A stretch of DNA of 64,000 nucleotides from contig JALRME010000001.1 in NCBI GenBank assembly GCA_026120035.1, positions 496,001 to 560,000 of the forward strand, read 5' to 3'. The DNA comes from Coleophoma eucalyptorum. Taxonomy: Eukaryota; Ascomycota; Leotiomycetes; Helotiales; Dermateaceae. Of the stretch, positions 34,013 through 46,963 are shown piece after piece. The first letter of the stretch is position 1. Each line of letters starts with the position of its first letter. The notes under the pieces are model-generated. The model worked only from the letters and a program-made list of their open reading frames with translations. It was not told the origin of the DNA and made no database searches. The position numbers and the translations under genes were made by a program.

Positions 34013-36291
34013 ATGGGGCTGCCAACCACGACTATCGATCCCAAAACTGGAGAACTGTTCACATTGAATGAGTTACAGCGGAGACAGGAACTCGATTGTG
34101 CGTTTCAAGATATTGCAAGAGCATACACCGCCGCAAAATTACAACCAGCTGTGTTTTCGTTGCCCATCCCACATCAAAGTATTCTTGACAAACGAGTGAG
34201 TGCTGAAGCTCCCTCGCTTTTCCTTGTGCTGATTTATGTTCCCAGAAACAAATCGATTCTCTGTTGCATGCTGCTCACCAAACGTTTCAGCGCCTCGACC
34301 TTTCTCGCGAAGAAGCCCTTCTGGCTTTTGACTCTATGGTGAAATTCCAAGAGCTGTCTTTCCTTTCGAACCCGGTCTCAACCCCTTCGGTCGAGCGGAG
34401 TCGATTCATGGACGCCCTGGCGAGCGCGGTCGACTCTGATGCTCATGGACAACACGATATTATAGCAGTTCCAGAAGGTTTTACAACAGAAAATGGTCCA
34501 CTTCGCGTTGCTCCACAGGTAATGGTCCCTCCAACTGGTGCTTCGAGTCCAATCCTGGTCCCTGGTTCAGGCCTTCAGAATCAGCATTCTAACGATTCTG
34601 GCACTCCCCAAGCCTATTCATTTGTGTCTGGCATACCACTCCCAGCAATGTCATCTACAGACCAGGCCCACCATACCAGTCCTCCCTTCTCTGAGCAGCA
34701 TCAATTTCTCTCTAGTCCATTGATAAATGCCCCTACTAGATCTGAGGGGGAAGTTTCGAACCATCTTAGAAGAGCGAGCTCATTTGGTCAAACTCCCGTG
34801 CCTGCAGTGACATTTACCGATCCTGTCCAACATGCTACTTCTGCTTTTGTTGCTTTTCCGGGGCAACATCAGCCTCTAACTGATCACTCCACAGATTATC
34901 TGTTCACTTCTGTTAGAATTCCAAGTTTGTCTAATCGACCTCCGCCATCCGCAATGTCATCGACTGATCGCATCCGTCATGCCAGTTCTCCCTTCTCTGA
35001 GCAGCATCGATCTCCCGCTACTCTATCATCTTCAACTCGGCATAGCTCAGCACCAAGGCAAACCCTATCCTCGTTTGGTCAACCGGGAGAATCTTCGTTT
35101 GCACAAAATTCTACTTCAGCAACGTCATTTACAGATCCCGTTCACCAACCTGCTAGAGCTTCTGCTCGTGCGTCAGATCCCGTATTGGCAATTTCATCTA
35201 TTAATCGCATGTATCGCAGTCCATCGCAATTCTCAGAGCAAAGTGCAGGGTCACGTTTGAGAAGTCACTTGAGATATTCCCGGCGTAGACGAGGACGATC
35301 TGTGAATGGCCTTAGAGGAGAACGCTCATATATGCACATCCCACCGTCCATAACTCCATCCAGGCACGGTTTCGGTCATGCCTCTCCCCGCGTTTCCAGG
35401 CAAAGCATGTTTGTCACTCCTTCAACTTCTACAATACACCGTCCTGAGCCTTTATCTAATTCAACTTCTCAGCAAGATCATGTATCTCAAGGTTTGCTAC
35501 CTAGCATGTCGGACACTCGTGTACCACCACCTCTACTGCACTCCTCCCCTCCAGCCTCTGGGCTGTATCGGTCTAGTAGTGCCCCACCAGGAATTGGACC
35601 TTTTTCTGCCCGTTATTTAACCTCGTTCTCAAGCTCAGACATAAGAGAATCTCATGGCATCGCGGAGCGAACTGCCATGGATCTCGCAATAGGTGGTCAA
35701 GAAAGTAATCATGAAGTTGCATTGAGAGATGTTTTAAACGCAATCACAATTCAACAAGCAAGCCAAACTTTGTCTTTGCAAGAAAGAGAAGCCTTTGAGC
35801 ATATCCCACAAAGAAATTCAAACTTAGCACAAGTCATTGATACAGCCCCCCGTGAGAATAATCTGCAAGGGCATGGGAGAGAATTAGCAGCAGCCTCAGG
35901 ACAAAATAATGTATCACAAGGACCATGCAGTCCACCAGCTTCAGCCACTGTGCAACAAACAACTATGCGGCCCACTCGATTGCCTTCAGTGCATTCTGCT
36001 AACGCCATACAAGGCCATCTACCGGCCCCGGATGATCGTGCCCTAACTGATGACTCACCGCCGGATACACAGGATCCTCTCATTCCTTCTGGAAGTGAAA
36101 GACTAGATGCTGAAGAAACTTCGTATTGGAGAAGTCCGCTCTTTACCCTTGACGGCTCATCAACTGCGAGTGGGTCTGGACAGAGTACACCCACATCCTC
36201 TCATAGCGATGGTTCTCTGGTTACAGATGATCCGCTACAAGTGAGGACCACTTTAGAGTCTATACCTCAATCAGATGAAGGCTATAATTGA
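34013..36291 (+). CDS. Ser/Pro-rich protein with internal repeats, unrecognised
   Basis: Two exons with a 50 nt intron (34196-34245, phase 0, GTGAGT...CCCAG) give about 742 residues. The ordered N-terminal part (residues 1-105) reads ELFTLNELQRRQELDCAFQDIARAYTAAK and then LSREEALLAFDSMVKFQEL, likely helical. The rest is disordered, rich in Ser, Pro, His and Gln. It has recurring units of two kinds: AMSSTD...H..SPFSEQH (34648, 34951, with a weaker copy near 35188) and TFTDPVQHA (34810, 35125). No known domain recognised. It could be a fast-evolving regulatory or scaffold protein. The intron splits a clear frame, which supports a real gene. Confidence 0.6.
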
Positions 36292-37496
36292 CCTGATACA
36301 AACTATCAAGCAACATGGCAGGGCAGTCTACATTCACAGGTTAAATGAGAGCTTGCTGTCCTCGCTTATCTCTGCGTACTTGTAATTTGGAAGCTCGCTT
36401 AAGATAGATTGCAAATTCCGGATCTGCATGGCCTTTTGAACTCTGGGCCTCTCGTAAGTATGTCAAGAGTGCTGCTATGGTCAGTTTTGATTTGTAAAGT
36501 CTTTGCAAGCGCCTGTATTTCTCTCACCTTCCTCTCATCCCAGAGGACCAGCATCTGATATTTGTACATTAGTTTTGTTCTCTTCAATTACAGTGCTTTC
36601 ACGCTTTGAGCCATGCGATAGTGCTAGTAAATGTGAAAACTTCTCAAGTCCTTCTACCTATATTATACTTCGCCAATTTATTTCTGCAAAAACTGCCCCT
36701 GGAAAACTGCAGTGGACTAGAAGTGCTGCAGTGATTTAAAAGTGTGCTCGCCTAGCTATCGACCTTGAAGGTGATGTCTCCAGCTGCGTAGTAATTGATC
36801 ATGACTGTGACTTATTGCAAAATTGTGAACGACAGTGGACCCGAAAGAAATGCAGAGAGAGTTGCACTGTCTATTGCCAATCTACCTCTCTAGAGGGCAA
36901 TTATCGTGATCGTAACTCGTTGCTGTCTTGTACGTAATGTAGAACTTTAATATCTACTGCTAATCTACCTCTTTAGAGGACAATTATCGTGATCGTAACT
37001 CGTTACTGTCTTGTATGTAATGTAGAACTTTAATATCTACTACCAATTTATCTCTTTCTGAAAAACGATCATCGTGATCGTAACTCATAACTGTCTTGTA
37101 TGTAATGTAGAACTTTAATATATACTGCCAATCTAACTCTTTCTGAAGACAATTATCGTGATCGTAACTCGTGGCTGTATGTAAATGCAGATATTTTGAT
37201 TCCTGCTCCCGATAACCCGTGGATTACGAAGATCTTGTAAGGGTTCCGGACCTATATTCTAAGTGCAATTGGATGCTTCCACGTCAACCTAAAAGACTCA
37301 GCGCAAACTTTTAGGTTTCAACGAGTTACGGTGCAGTTCTCCGTTTTTCAAACACACAAAACTTCTATCGCTTGACATCTCCGAATTTCAACAACTTCGA
37401 CTCTGATGCTCGCGTAACTTCGTACTAAGTACCATCAAACGTTCGTTACAAATACCATTACAAGCTATTCATCTGCTCGATTGGGCTCAGGTAACA
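36292..37496. other. Intergenic with minisatellite
   Basis: 1.2 kb upstream of the DnaJ gene, including the 84 bp array; the remaining sequence shows no feature. Confidence 0.5.
36870..37195. repeat. Tandem repeat, about 84 bp unit, 4 copies
   Basis: The word CAATTATCGTGATCGTAACT recurs at 36898, 36981, about 37066 (diverged) and 37150, spacing 83-85 bp. Each unit also has ATGTAGAACTTTAATAT. Lies 300 bp upstream of the DnaJ gene start. Confidence 0.9.
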
Positions 37497-38500
37497 ATGG
37501 AAAAGGCTCTCGTATTAATGGATCATGACTACTATGCCATCCTCGAGGTCCCTTTCGGCGCCGACGTGGCTACTATCAGAACCAGCTACGAGCGCTTAGC
37601 TCTCGCAAGACACCCTGATAAGAACGGTTCAACCTCCAAGTCTGTTGCTCAATTCCAAATGGTGAGGCTTCCTTTACTTCTTTCCAGGCTTTCGAGTCTC
37701 GCATGCTGATACTTTCTCAGCTCCAAGAAGCTTACGAATGTCTGTGCAATGCCGAGATGCGCGAGGAGTACGACAGCTTCTATGGCAAGCGTCAGGCTGC
37801 TCGAGGGGGACACAAGCAGCGCAAGAAGACCCCCGAGAAAGAAGCTGACAAGATCGCTCGTGTCAAGACCGAAGCGGCTACCCAGGCCATGCTATCAGAG
37901 ATGGAACGTCAACGATGGGATGCTGAGGATCCCATGCTACGCCAACGCTGGGTAGGGTACTATTCCTATTTCCACAAGCTTGACCATGAGACTGTGGAGT
38001 CTATGGACCATTACGAGATGGTCACGGACTATCTCAAATACTGCTTCACAGCACGAAAGGATTACGCAGCTGAGCAAGCTAAGCTTGTCAGAGATATTGC
38101 AAAGGCTGAGGGCTTGCTGGCTTTGATCAGAGACCAGAACGACTGTGAAAATAGACAAGTTGAAGAAGTCCATTCCAAGCAGCGAGACTTCTGGGGAGGT
38201 CTCTTGGCAAATTTTACCGGAAAATTACTCAGAGAGCGATGGTTCCTTGCCGGTATCCAACACAAGCAAGAGAGACGTAACCGAGCTCAAAAGATCAAGA
38301 CGGAGGACCTCCAGAATATGAAGGCCAGACTTCAAAAGGCCCAAGACATTCTGCCCGTGTACACGGGAGAGATCAAGAGGTCAAAGGCTCAACGTGCGGC
38401 GGCGGGTGAGATTCCATTCTCACGAATCTTCAAGGACGAGGAAATCAAGTTGGACGAGGAGCATGATCACATGGGGGCGAGAAGGACATGTTCTTCTTAG
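37497..38500 (+). CDS. DnaJ-domain (J) protein
   Basis: Two exons (intron 37662-37720, 59 nt, phase 0) give about 314 residues. The J domain lies at the N-terminus (about residues 7-75): DYYAILEVPFGADVATIRTSYERLALARHPDKNG with the HPD tripeptide, then LQEAYECLCNAEMREEYDSF. The rest is charged and helical, with a basic stretch (KQRKKTPEK) and probable coiled coil (residues about 190-290). J domains stimulate Hsp70 ATPase activity. No zinc-finger or C-terminal substrate domain of class I/II Hsp40 is present, so this is a class III-type protein of unknown partner. It is enclosed by two related tandem-repeat arrays. Confidence 0.85.
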
Positions 38501-39946
38501 CTTAACGAGAAAGAAGTTGTAGGAGGATATTGCGCTTGTGGCTACGAGAGTCAGTTTTGACACTGACAGTTACTTTTAATTAGTCTAGACAAGGTTGTAG
38601 TATGAATCTGAGAATGCTTGACAGCTTTGTGCAAGAGATTCAAGCCTAGGTCGGTCAGGAATCGAACTCAAGTCTAGATTTCTTTTCACTTGCTTTTGAA
38701 CAACGATTATCGTGTGAAGTGCCGTGAACTTAATTTCGTTATTACCGTAACTGATTTGCTTCCCGTTATCGTAAATGTACCTATAAGAGTTATTGAAATC
38801 ATTCCTTTTACAAAGACCTACTCGGATGTATATCTTTAAGGTCGGACATAATCATCATTAGTATCACTATAACGGATTTGCTTCGCGTTATCGTAAATAC
38901 ACCTACAAGAGTGACTAAACCCATTCTCTTTATAAATACCTACTTAGATGTATAACTTCAAGGTCGTGTATAATACTCACTAGTATTACTGTAACGGATT
39001 TGCTTCCCTCTATCGTAAATGTCCCCCTACAAGGGTCACTGAAATCATCCTCTTTACAAAGCCTACTCAGATGTAGAACTTCAACGTCGCACATAATCCT
39101 TGCCGTATTTCCGTACCGAATTTGCTGATAACTATCGTAATTCTGCCTACAATGTCTCTGAAATCACTCCTGTTACAAAGGTCCTACTCAGACATGTAAC
39201 GTCAAGGACTTAATCTTCATATTTGCTATGACCGTAACGGAGTTGCCTGCCGTCATCATAAATGTGCCTTTATAGGTGTCACCAGAATCACTCTCTCTAC
39301 AAATGCCTGCTCAGATATATACGTTCAAGGTCGTATATAATTCTCACCAGTATTGTCGTGACGAATTTGCTTACAACGATCGTGAGTAAACCTGTGGCAC
39401 TGCCAAAACCATTCCCCGTTACTACCGAGTAAGGCCTTATTTGACTTAACAACTTCAAGGTTATAAAATCTGTCGTTATCATTATTATAGTAGGGTTGCT
39501 CACAACCATTTTAGTCTGTCTTATGGTGTTACCGAAACCGATACTATTATAAAGGCCTTGAACAAACTTTCTTGCAACCATCGTAGTTTTGTCTGTAACG
39601 CTACTGGAATTGGTCCAGTTACGAAGGCGTAGTTGGGATTTGTAAAACGGAATTTCTCCGGTTACGTGACCAACATATTCTTAGAGGTTAAATCCACTGG
39701 CTCTTTAATTGATGAAAGCAGTTTCATATCTGGATCTTGATTCCTTTGTCCGAAATAAAAGCTTAGAGAAAATGAAGATAGAATTCTGAAGCTATAATAA
39801 TCATTCACTGGTCTATCATTATGTGATCTGCTGGTGCGGAGAAACCGGTATATCAACAGTTGAAGCATATTTTTTATTCATTTCCATGAAAGGGGTATAA
39901 TATTCATGTTTCGCTAACTAAAAGTAGAAGATAATGAAGAACAAGA
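38501..39946. other. Intergenic with satellite array
   Basis: Between the DnaJ gene and the 3' end of the subtilase gene; mostly occupied by the 122 bp array. Confidence 0.5.
38745..39635. repeat. Diverged tandem repeat, about 122 bp unit, 6-8 copies
   Basis: The block GTAACGGATTTGCTTCCCGT with TATCGTAAAT recurs at about 38746, 38868, 38991, 39112, 39233 and 39357 (spacing 121-124 bp), with two decayed copies to about 39635. Each unit also has TCTTTACAAA and GATGTAGAACTTCAAGGTCG variants. It shares ATGTAGAACTT with the 84 bp array. Confidence 0.85.
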
Positions 39947-41558
<1,612 letters not shown>

Positions 41559-43509
41559 GTCTCCAGCAATGCAATAAAAAAGTGCTCCGCTCGAGATCAA
41601 CTACGAAGGGACAAAGAAAATGGATATAGTAAGCAGAAAAGGAGAAAAAAATAACACAAACGGTTCCATGCTTTCGGCGTGGGGAAGTATAAGTATAATA
41701 CGATCAATGCTCGTGCTGAGCTGGGCGCATGTTGCTTTGCTACTGACGGTCGCTTGATCCATCACGGCCCATAACTAAGGAGAACTACGAACAAGGCTGA
41801 GTGAGAGACGAGGAGGCCGCAGGTACACCCGCCAAGTCAAACGCACAAGTCACACATTGCCAAGGTCTTGGAATTCAACGAACGCGAATCGACTGAGGAG
41901 CAATGACGACTGGACAGAAAAATGGTCTTTCTCCTGCCAAGTCGCATTTTCCAGGTGACGCCCTGGCAAGTACGGTGCAGATGCGAAATCGCAAAAAAGG
42001 ATATTGCACCGAGTGGTTCCTATGCATGCTAGATGGAAATTAAGTGCTCAGGCTTGTCAGTCTGAATAGCCTCATATACATCTGCAGTTCAGTCCTCTCC
42101 GTGGCTTGAGGATCGGATTGAGCTTGTAACAGTAGACAGGACGAAAACTCGAGATTTGACGTCCATGAGACAACTCCACGCGGAGGATAGAGGGCAATCT
42201 TCCTGCAACCGTCTCATGTTTGCCCCTGCCCCTGCGTAGTCACGTGGGTTAGTTCGAATGAGGGGTGTTCGAGAGAATGAAAATAAGAAAACAAGCACGA
42301 CCACAGAAGGCTATACCATGCATGGCTTGAACACTTCAGGGTACGAAGACCAAAAATCCCCATGCATAAAGAAGTCCCTGTCAAGCAGTGACATCGGAGC
42401 GGAAGGTTATTCAGCTTGCTGCCCTCCGGCTTCAAAGGTCGTCGTAATCTCTTGGTCTTGCTGCGGCCCCTGAAAGCACTCGAAAATAGAATGTCTGGCA
42501 CGGATTTGGACTTGGCTCAAATCCATCTGCCAGCGATTGACATCCATCTGCGGTTCAATCATTGCCATGCTTGTGGTGGCAATAGTGCTGTGCGCGTGTA
42601 TTATATTGTCTGATCAAGCAACTTCGCTTTGCGCACAGCCGTGCCATGATTCCCCAGGACATAGAGGAGGACGTGTTAGCTTGTAGAAGCTTGTTTCATT
42701 TCCTGTTGAAAGAGGTCGGAGTGGATGGTCTTGAGGTTTTGTGTTTGCATCCGTGGCCGTGTGGCCAAGGTTCTGTCTGGATTGTCTGTCCGCTCCGCTC
42801 CGCCTCTGTTCGATGTGTCAAAAGTCCCGCCCCGCGCCTCGCAAACCGCCTTTTTTGAACCTCGCTCGCTCGCGTCAACCCTTGAATGATCCACATTCCA
42901 TCGATCTCCCGTCGATCTTGCATTTATGGATTCAAATAGAAATTCAACGTCTCTGTTCCGGTTCTAGGGTTCTCATCTCATGTTCCAACATGGTCAGTGT
43001 CGTGTTGCAGATGCTTCGGCTTCAGGCTCCACTCACTTGACACTCTGAGGAAGACACTCCCTGCAGTAAAGCAGAGCCAAGTCCACAGGCATTGTACAAG
43101 AACGCTTGTCGATTTGGCAGCCAGCATTCGCAGGTACCAAGATATCACAAGAGAAACAAACACTGTGAGAACAGGAAGGTTCGAGCAGACAGCGGAAGTT
43201 TACAATCCCGTCTTTATCTCCAACTCAGCCATTTACAACCGGTTACAATGCAGGCGCTTTATTTAATTCCCGAGATGCATGCTTGAATTGTTGGTGGCTA
43301 TTACCATTAGCCGGCCTGCTCCACTCCAGAACTAAATTCAGGCTATAAGTCTCGTAAGTTGAGGCCCATTGGTTCTTCAAGTTTGTATTTTAAGACATCC
43401 AAATGTAAGATCTGGAAACGAACTACAAAGATTTGCCGGCACTCGAGGCTCATTTAGACCCCAAGCACGCTTGGCCGCCATTGCCATATAAGCATCCAAC
43501 CCTAGTTCT
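41559..43509. other. Intergenic, about 2 kb, nothing recognised
   Basis: Promoter side of the subtilase gene and 3' side of the AflR-like gene. Many short chance frames on both strands; none has domain similarity or a plausible exon chain. Confidence 0.5.
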
Positions 43510-44766
43510 CTATGCAGCATCTTCGGCACATCGAGATGTACAATACTTCAGCTGTGTCTTGGCTCTTGACCATACAGTTTGCAATACCTGGATATTGGCA
43601 TCATATCCAGTAGCAAGAAGTAGGGTCTTCAGTTTTGCGAGGAAGAATGTCAACGTTCCCAGCTGAAATGTCACTAAACCACCAAAAACGCAAGGTTCTT
43701 CCTCAGCTTCCAATTTGTATCCACTGACAACAAGCATGCAGGGTGGTTCTGGGCTATATCGATTTGCGCCACCATCACTTTGATTGATATTAGGATGCAG
43801 CCTTTCATACTGTTGGGTCAGCATTACAACGACCTTTTCGTAAGCAGTCACTAGTGTTCGACTTAGAACAACTAGAAGCATTAGCACCCTATCATCGCTG
43901 TTACAAGAAGAGCATTCTAATACGCTCTTACTCTGTACGAGCGAATTTTTATAAAGGTGAAGACTTCGAGGGACATGAGCCAGACTCGCTTGGCTGTCCT
44001 CAATTGTGATTGACTCTATCAGCGATAGTACAACATCGAGACATCTACAAGAGCCCCGATAACCGGTGTGAGACTCCAGATTAGCCCGCCCAGCTATTGT
44101 GGGCTTTGCAACCGAGTTCCCCATAGTTTTGGGTGGTACTTGAAGATTGTTTTGATCTTGTGAGCCGAAGAGGTATGGGGGTTCAGGCATTGGTAACAAC
44201 GGAGATTCTAAGCATTGCATAATCCATGGGTCATTAACAAAGTTCATAAGACTTTGAGACATAGTTGCGTCGTTCCAGAAGTCAAATTCGGTGCTAAATA
44301 AATCTGTGGGCGTAACTTCAAGCTCTGGGCGCGAGTCTTGAACAGCAGGAGCCTTCATTGTTGAAGCATGGTTTGACAGATTCCTTGCGAGCGGTATTGC
44401 GAAGTTGCGTTGATGATTCTCAGTTGAGCTGCCATAGCCAGTAGATGGCTTCTGTAGATGATTTTCTCTGGGCACATTGGTCGAAATCAGGGCTTTCTTT
44501 CTGGTTTTTCCAGACACCCTAGAGCTTATTTGTTTCTTATATTCGCAAGTGATGCGCTTTGAAATGCATTTTCGGCAGCCTCCTGTCTCTCTGGTACATT
44601 TTATCTGGCAGGCATTAGAGTAAGAAGGCCAATCGAAACTATGCAATTAGATGGATACCTTTTTCGACCGACAGGCAGCACAAGAGCTTCGTTCAAGCCC
44701 CACATTCCCCTCAAAGCGGTCTACAACCGTCACGCTCGCCTTATCGATCCGCAGTGTGCTGAACAT
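43510..44766 (-). CDS. Zn2Cys6 regulator, AflR-like
   Basis: The first exon (start 44766, MFSTLRIDKASVTVV) ends in SCAACRSKK. After an intron of about 65 nt beginning GTATCC it joins IKCTRETGGCRKCISKRITCEY. The join completes the six-cysteine cluster. The C-terminal part (CRCLDVVLSLIES, LVQSKSVLECSSC, LMLLVVLSRTLVTAYEKVV) matches the AflR/aflatoxin-regulatory domain pattern. About 393 residues, which is usual for the family. Members are often, though not always, pathway-specific secondary-metabolism regulators. No polyketide or peptide synthase lies nearby. The divergent neighbour is an SDR gene 590 bp away. Confidence 0.85.
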
Positions 44767-45355
44767 CCTATCTAGTCCTTGATTCCGTTATGTTTATCAA
44801 ATCGGTATATCTGAGTCGGATGTTTCTGGAATAGGATGACAACGAGATGTTATCTGGACACAAGAAACATCCGTCGGTCTACATCTAGCTCGCTTACCAA
44901 TTCGCATCTGACCAAAAGAGGAAAATGCCGAAGTGTAATTGGCACGTGATGTCAGATTCCGTCTTCCATCTCGTTCATTACTGTATTAGGAAATTGGCGA
45001 GGTCGTTTGGCTAAGAGTTCAGTGGTTTTTCAAATCGATTTCCGTCTTAGGAAGAGAAACATTACCACGTTTGAGCCCAAGCTGACAGATATTATAAATT
45101 TGATGCTGACACTTGTCTCCACTTTGAAGCTCAGCATGACCTGTACTACCATGGTAATGGCGAGTGAAGTAAGTCGGTCAGAAAGTATAAAGTCCTTCGA
45201 GTTCACCGACAAGAATACAGACAAGAGTCCAATCATATCATATATATCATATAAATCAATCCTGCATCCTTGGAAGCTTTTGACTTATCAAAGAAAGAAA
45301 GAAATATCCACCACACAAATTCATCTTTACCATTGATAGTGAATTCAAAATCAAC
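44767..45355. promoter_or_regulatory. Divergent promoter region, AflR-like / SDR
   Basis: 589 bp between the two start codons. No clear operator was identified. Confidence 0.4.
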
Positions 45356-46729
45356 ATGGCCAATTTTGGTGCTTCAACAACCGGCGATGAAGTCGCTACT
45401 GCTCTTGGAGATCACATCAAGGGAAAGACTGGTAAGTTAGGACTGAGTTCACAAAATTTCGTATAAATAAATCTCTACAAATTCAGCTTTCGTCGATTAA
45501 TTTGAATTGACAGTTCTCATCACCGGTCCAAGCAAGTCAAGCATCGGATCCGAAACAGCTATTTCCATCGCAGCTGGCTCCCCCAAGCTCATTCTTCTCG
45601 CGGGACGAAGTCAGAGCAAGATCCAACCAGTCATTGAGACGATCCAGCAAAAATATCCAACAGTTGCCACTTCATTCATTTCTTTGGACCTTGCAGATCA
45701 GGATTCAGTTCGAAATGCAGCAAAGGAAATAATATCTAAGATTGAAAGCTTGGACGTGTTGATCAATAATGCAGGAGGTATGCTTCTTTTCAAATCCAGT
45801 CAGAAAGCGTGACAACTAATTCCGAGAAGTCATGGGCATCAGGGAATATACAACCACTGCTCAGGGGATTGAAACCCAATTTGGTGTTAATCACATTGGG
45901 CACTTCCTACTTACCAATCTGCTTATGCCCAAGCTTCTCGCTGCAAAGAAAGGTGCGCGAGTAGTTAATGTGTCAAGTTTTGGACACCTTGCGATCGGTG
46001 TAAGATTTGACGACTGGAATTTCAAGGTAAATTAATTTGTGAGAGATAGCTCTCGCCATTTGCCTGTGACTGGGAATAAATTGGCTAAATATTAGGCAGG
46101 ATGGGAAGGAATATAATTCCTGGCTTGCTTACTCGCAGTCCAAGACAGCAAATATCCTCTTCTCATCAGCGCTTGCGCGGAAATATAAGAAGAGTGGCTT
46201 GCTCTCTTATTCCCTGAACCCAGGCCGTGAGTTTACTTTGAATATAACATTTTCGGTACTAATTTCATAATTAGTCATTCTGGAGACGAATCTTCAAACC
46301 GATATTTCACAAGAAGAATTTGCTGAAGGGTTCAAAGTGACGTTGGAATATCTGGGAGGTAATCAGGTCTTTCTGTTTTCGGCTACCCCCCCCCCCTCCG
46401 TTTTCGCCCACTTTCTTAAAAATATTACTTTCTCAAGATATTTATCCAGTCTTCTTCTGAACACGGTTACAAAATCTGGTATATTAAATACTGATCACGA
46501 TGAACTAGACTTTCCTTTGCCCGATATCAAGCCCAAGCCTCTTGCCGCGGGTTCAGCAACGTCTATCTATGCGGCCTTCGACCCGAGTCTAGTAGAGCAT
46601 CCCGGGGCTTTCTTGACCGACTGTGGGGTTTATGGAGGCAAGATGAGAGATCATGCTATTGGTATTGAGAAGGAGGATGCTTTGTGGGAGTTGAGTGAGA
46701 AGTTGGTTGGAGAGAAGTTTGAAGTTTGA
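45356..46729 (+). CDS. Short-chain dehydrogenase (retinol dehydrogenase-like)
   Basis: Multi-exon SDR of the fungal retinol-dehydrogenase/WW-oxidoreductase-like group. Exon 1 encodes MANFGASTTGDEVATALGDHIKGKT; an intron from about 45432 joins it to VLITGPSKSSIGSE. LDVLINNAGG holds the NNAG motif, VVNVSSFGHLA the catalytic Ser region, and YSQSKTANILFS the YxxxK. VEHPGAFLTDCGV is the usual C-terminal block. The fourth or fifth intron region contains a C11 run (46386-46396) and its exact exon join (about 46360-46480) is unclear. The glycine motif is atypical (GPSKSSIG). Divergent from an AflR-like regulator, which may control it. Confidence 0.8.
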
Positions 46730-46845
46730 ACCACAGATGCACCTATGGGTTTGAAAAGTGCAAATAATAAAAGATGAGATATTTCTGTTATTCTCTATAT
46801 AAGTGTAGTTAACAGTATGCACTACAACAAGAGCTGTTCGGCAAT

Positions 46846-46945
46846 GGCCTGCTGGCCCAATGGCAAGGCGCTTGACTACGATTGCAGAAGCGTTTGCCTT
46901 TGTACTGTTATCAAGAGATTGCAGGTTCGATCCCTGCGTAGGTCA
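46846..46945 (+). tRNA. tRNA-Arg (anticodon ACG), with intron
   Basis: A full cloverleaf can be drawn. The acceptor stem pairs GGCCTGC with GTAGGTC, including two G-U pairs. The D arm lies around GGCCCAATGGCAAGGC. The anticodon stem pairs CTTGA (46871-46875) with TCAAG (46911-46915), and the T arm is GCAGG-TTCGATC-CCTGC. The mature loop CTACGAA has anticodon ACG and is interrupted after position 37 by a 28 nt intron (46882-46909), the standard tRNA intron site. A pol III terminator follows 14 bp downstream. Confidence 0.9.
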
Positions 46946-46958
46946 CTAGAAAACATTC

Positions 46959-46963
46959 TTTTT
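46959..46963 (+). terminator. Pol III T-run terminator of tRNA-Arg
   Basis: TTTTT directly downstream of the tRNA 3' end. Confidence 0.7.

Noticed and set aside
36870..39635. Possible CRISPR array
   Set aside because: Repeats are direct tandem units of 84 or 122 bp without unique spacers, in a fungal genome; they are mini/satellites.
42676..43286. Short frames of 60-100 residues in the 2 kb gap before the AflR-like gene
   Set aside because: Many overlapping frames on both strands with no domains or plausible introns.
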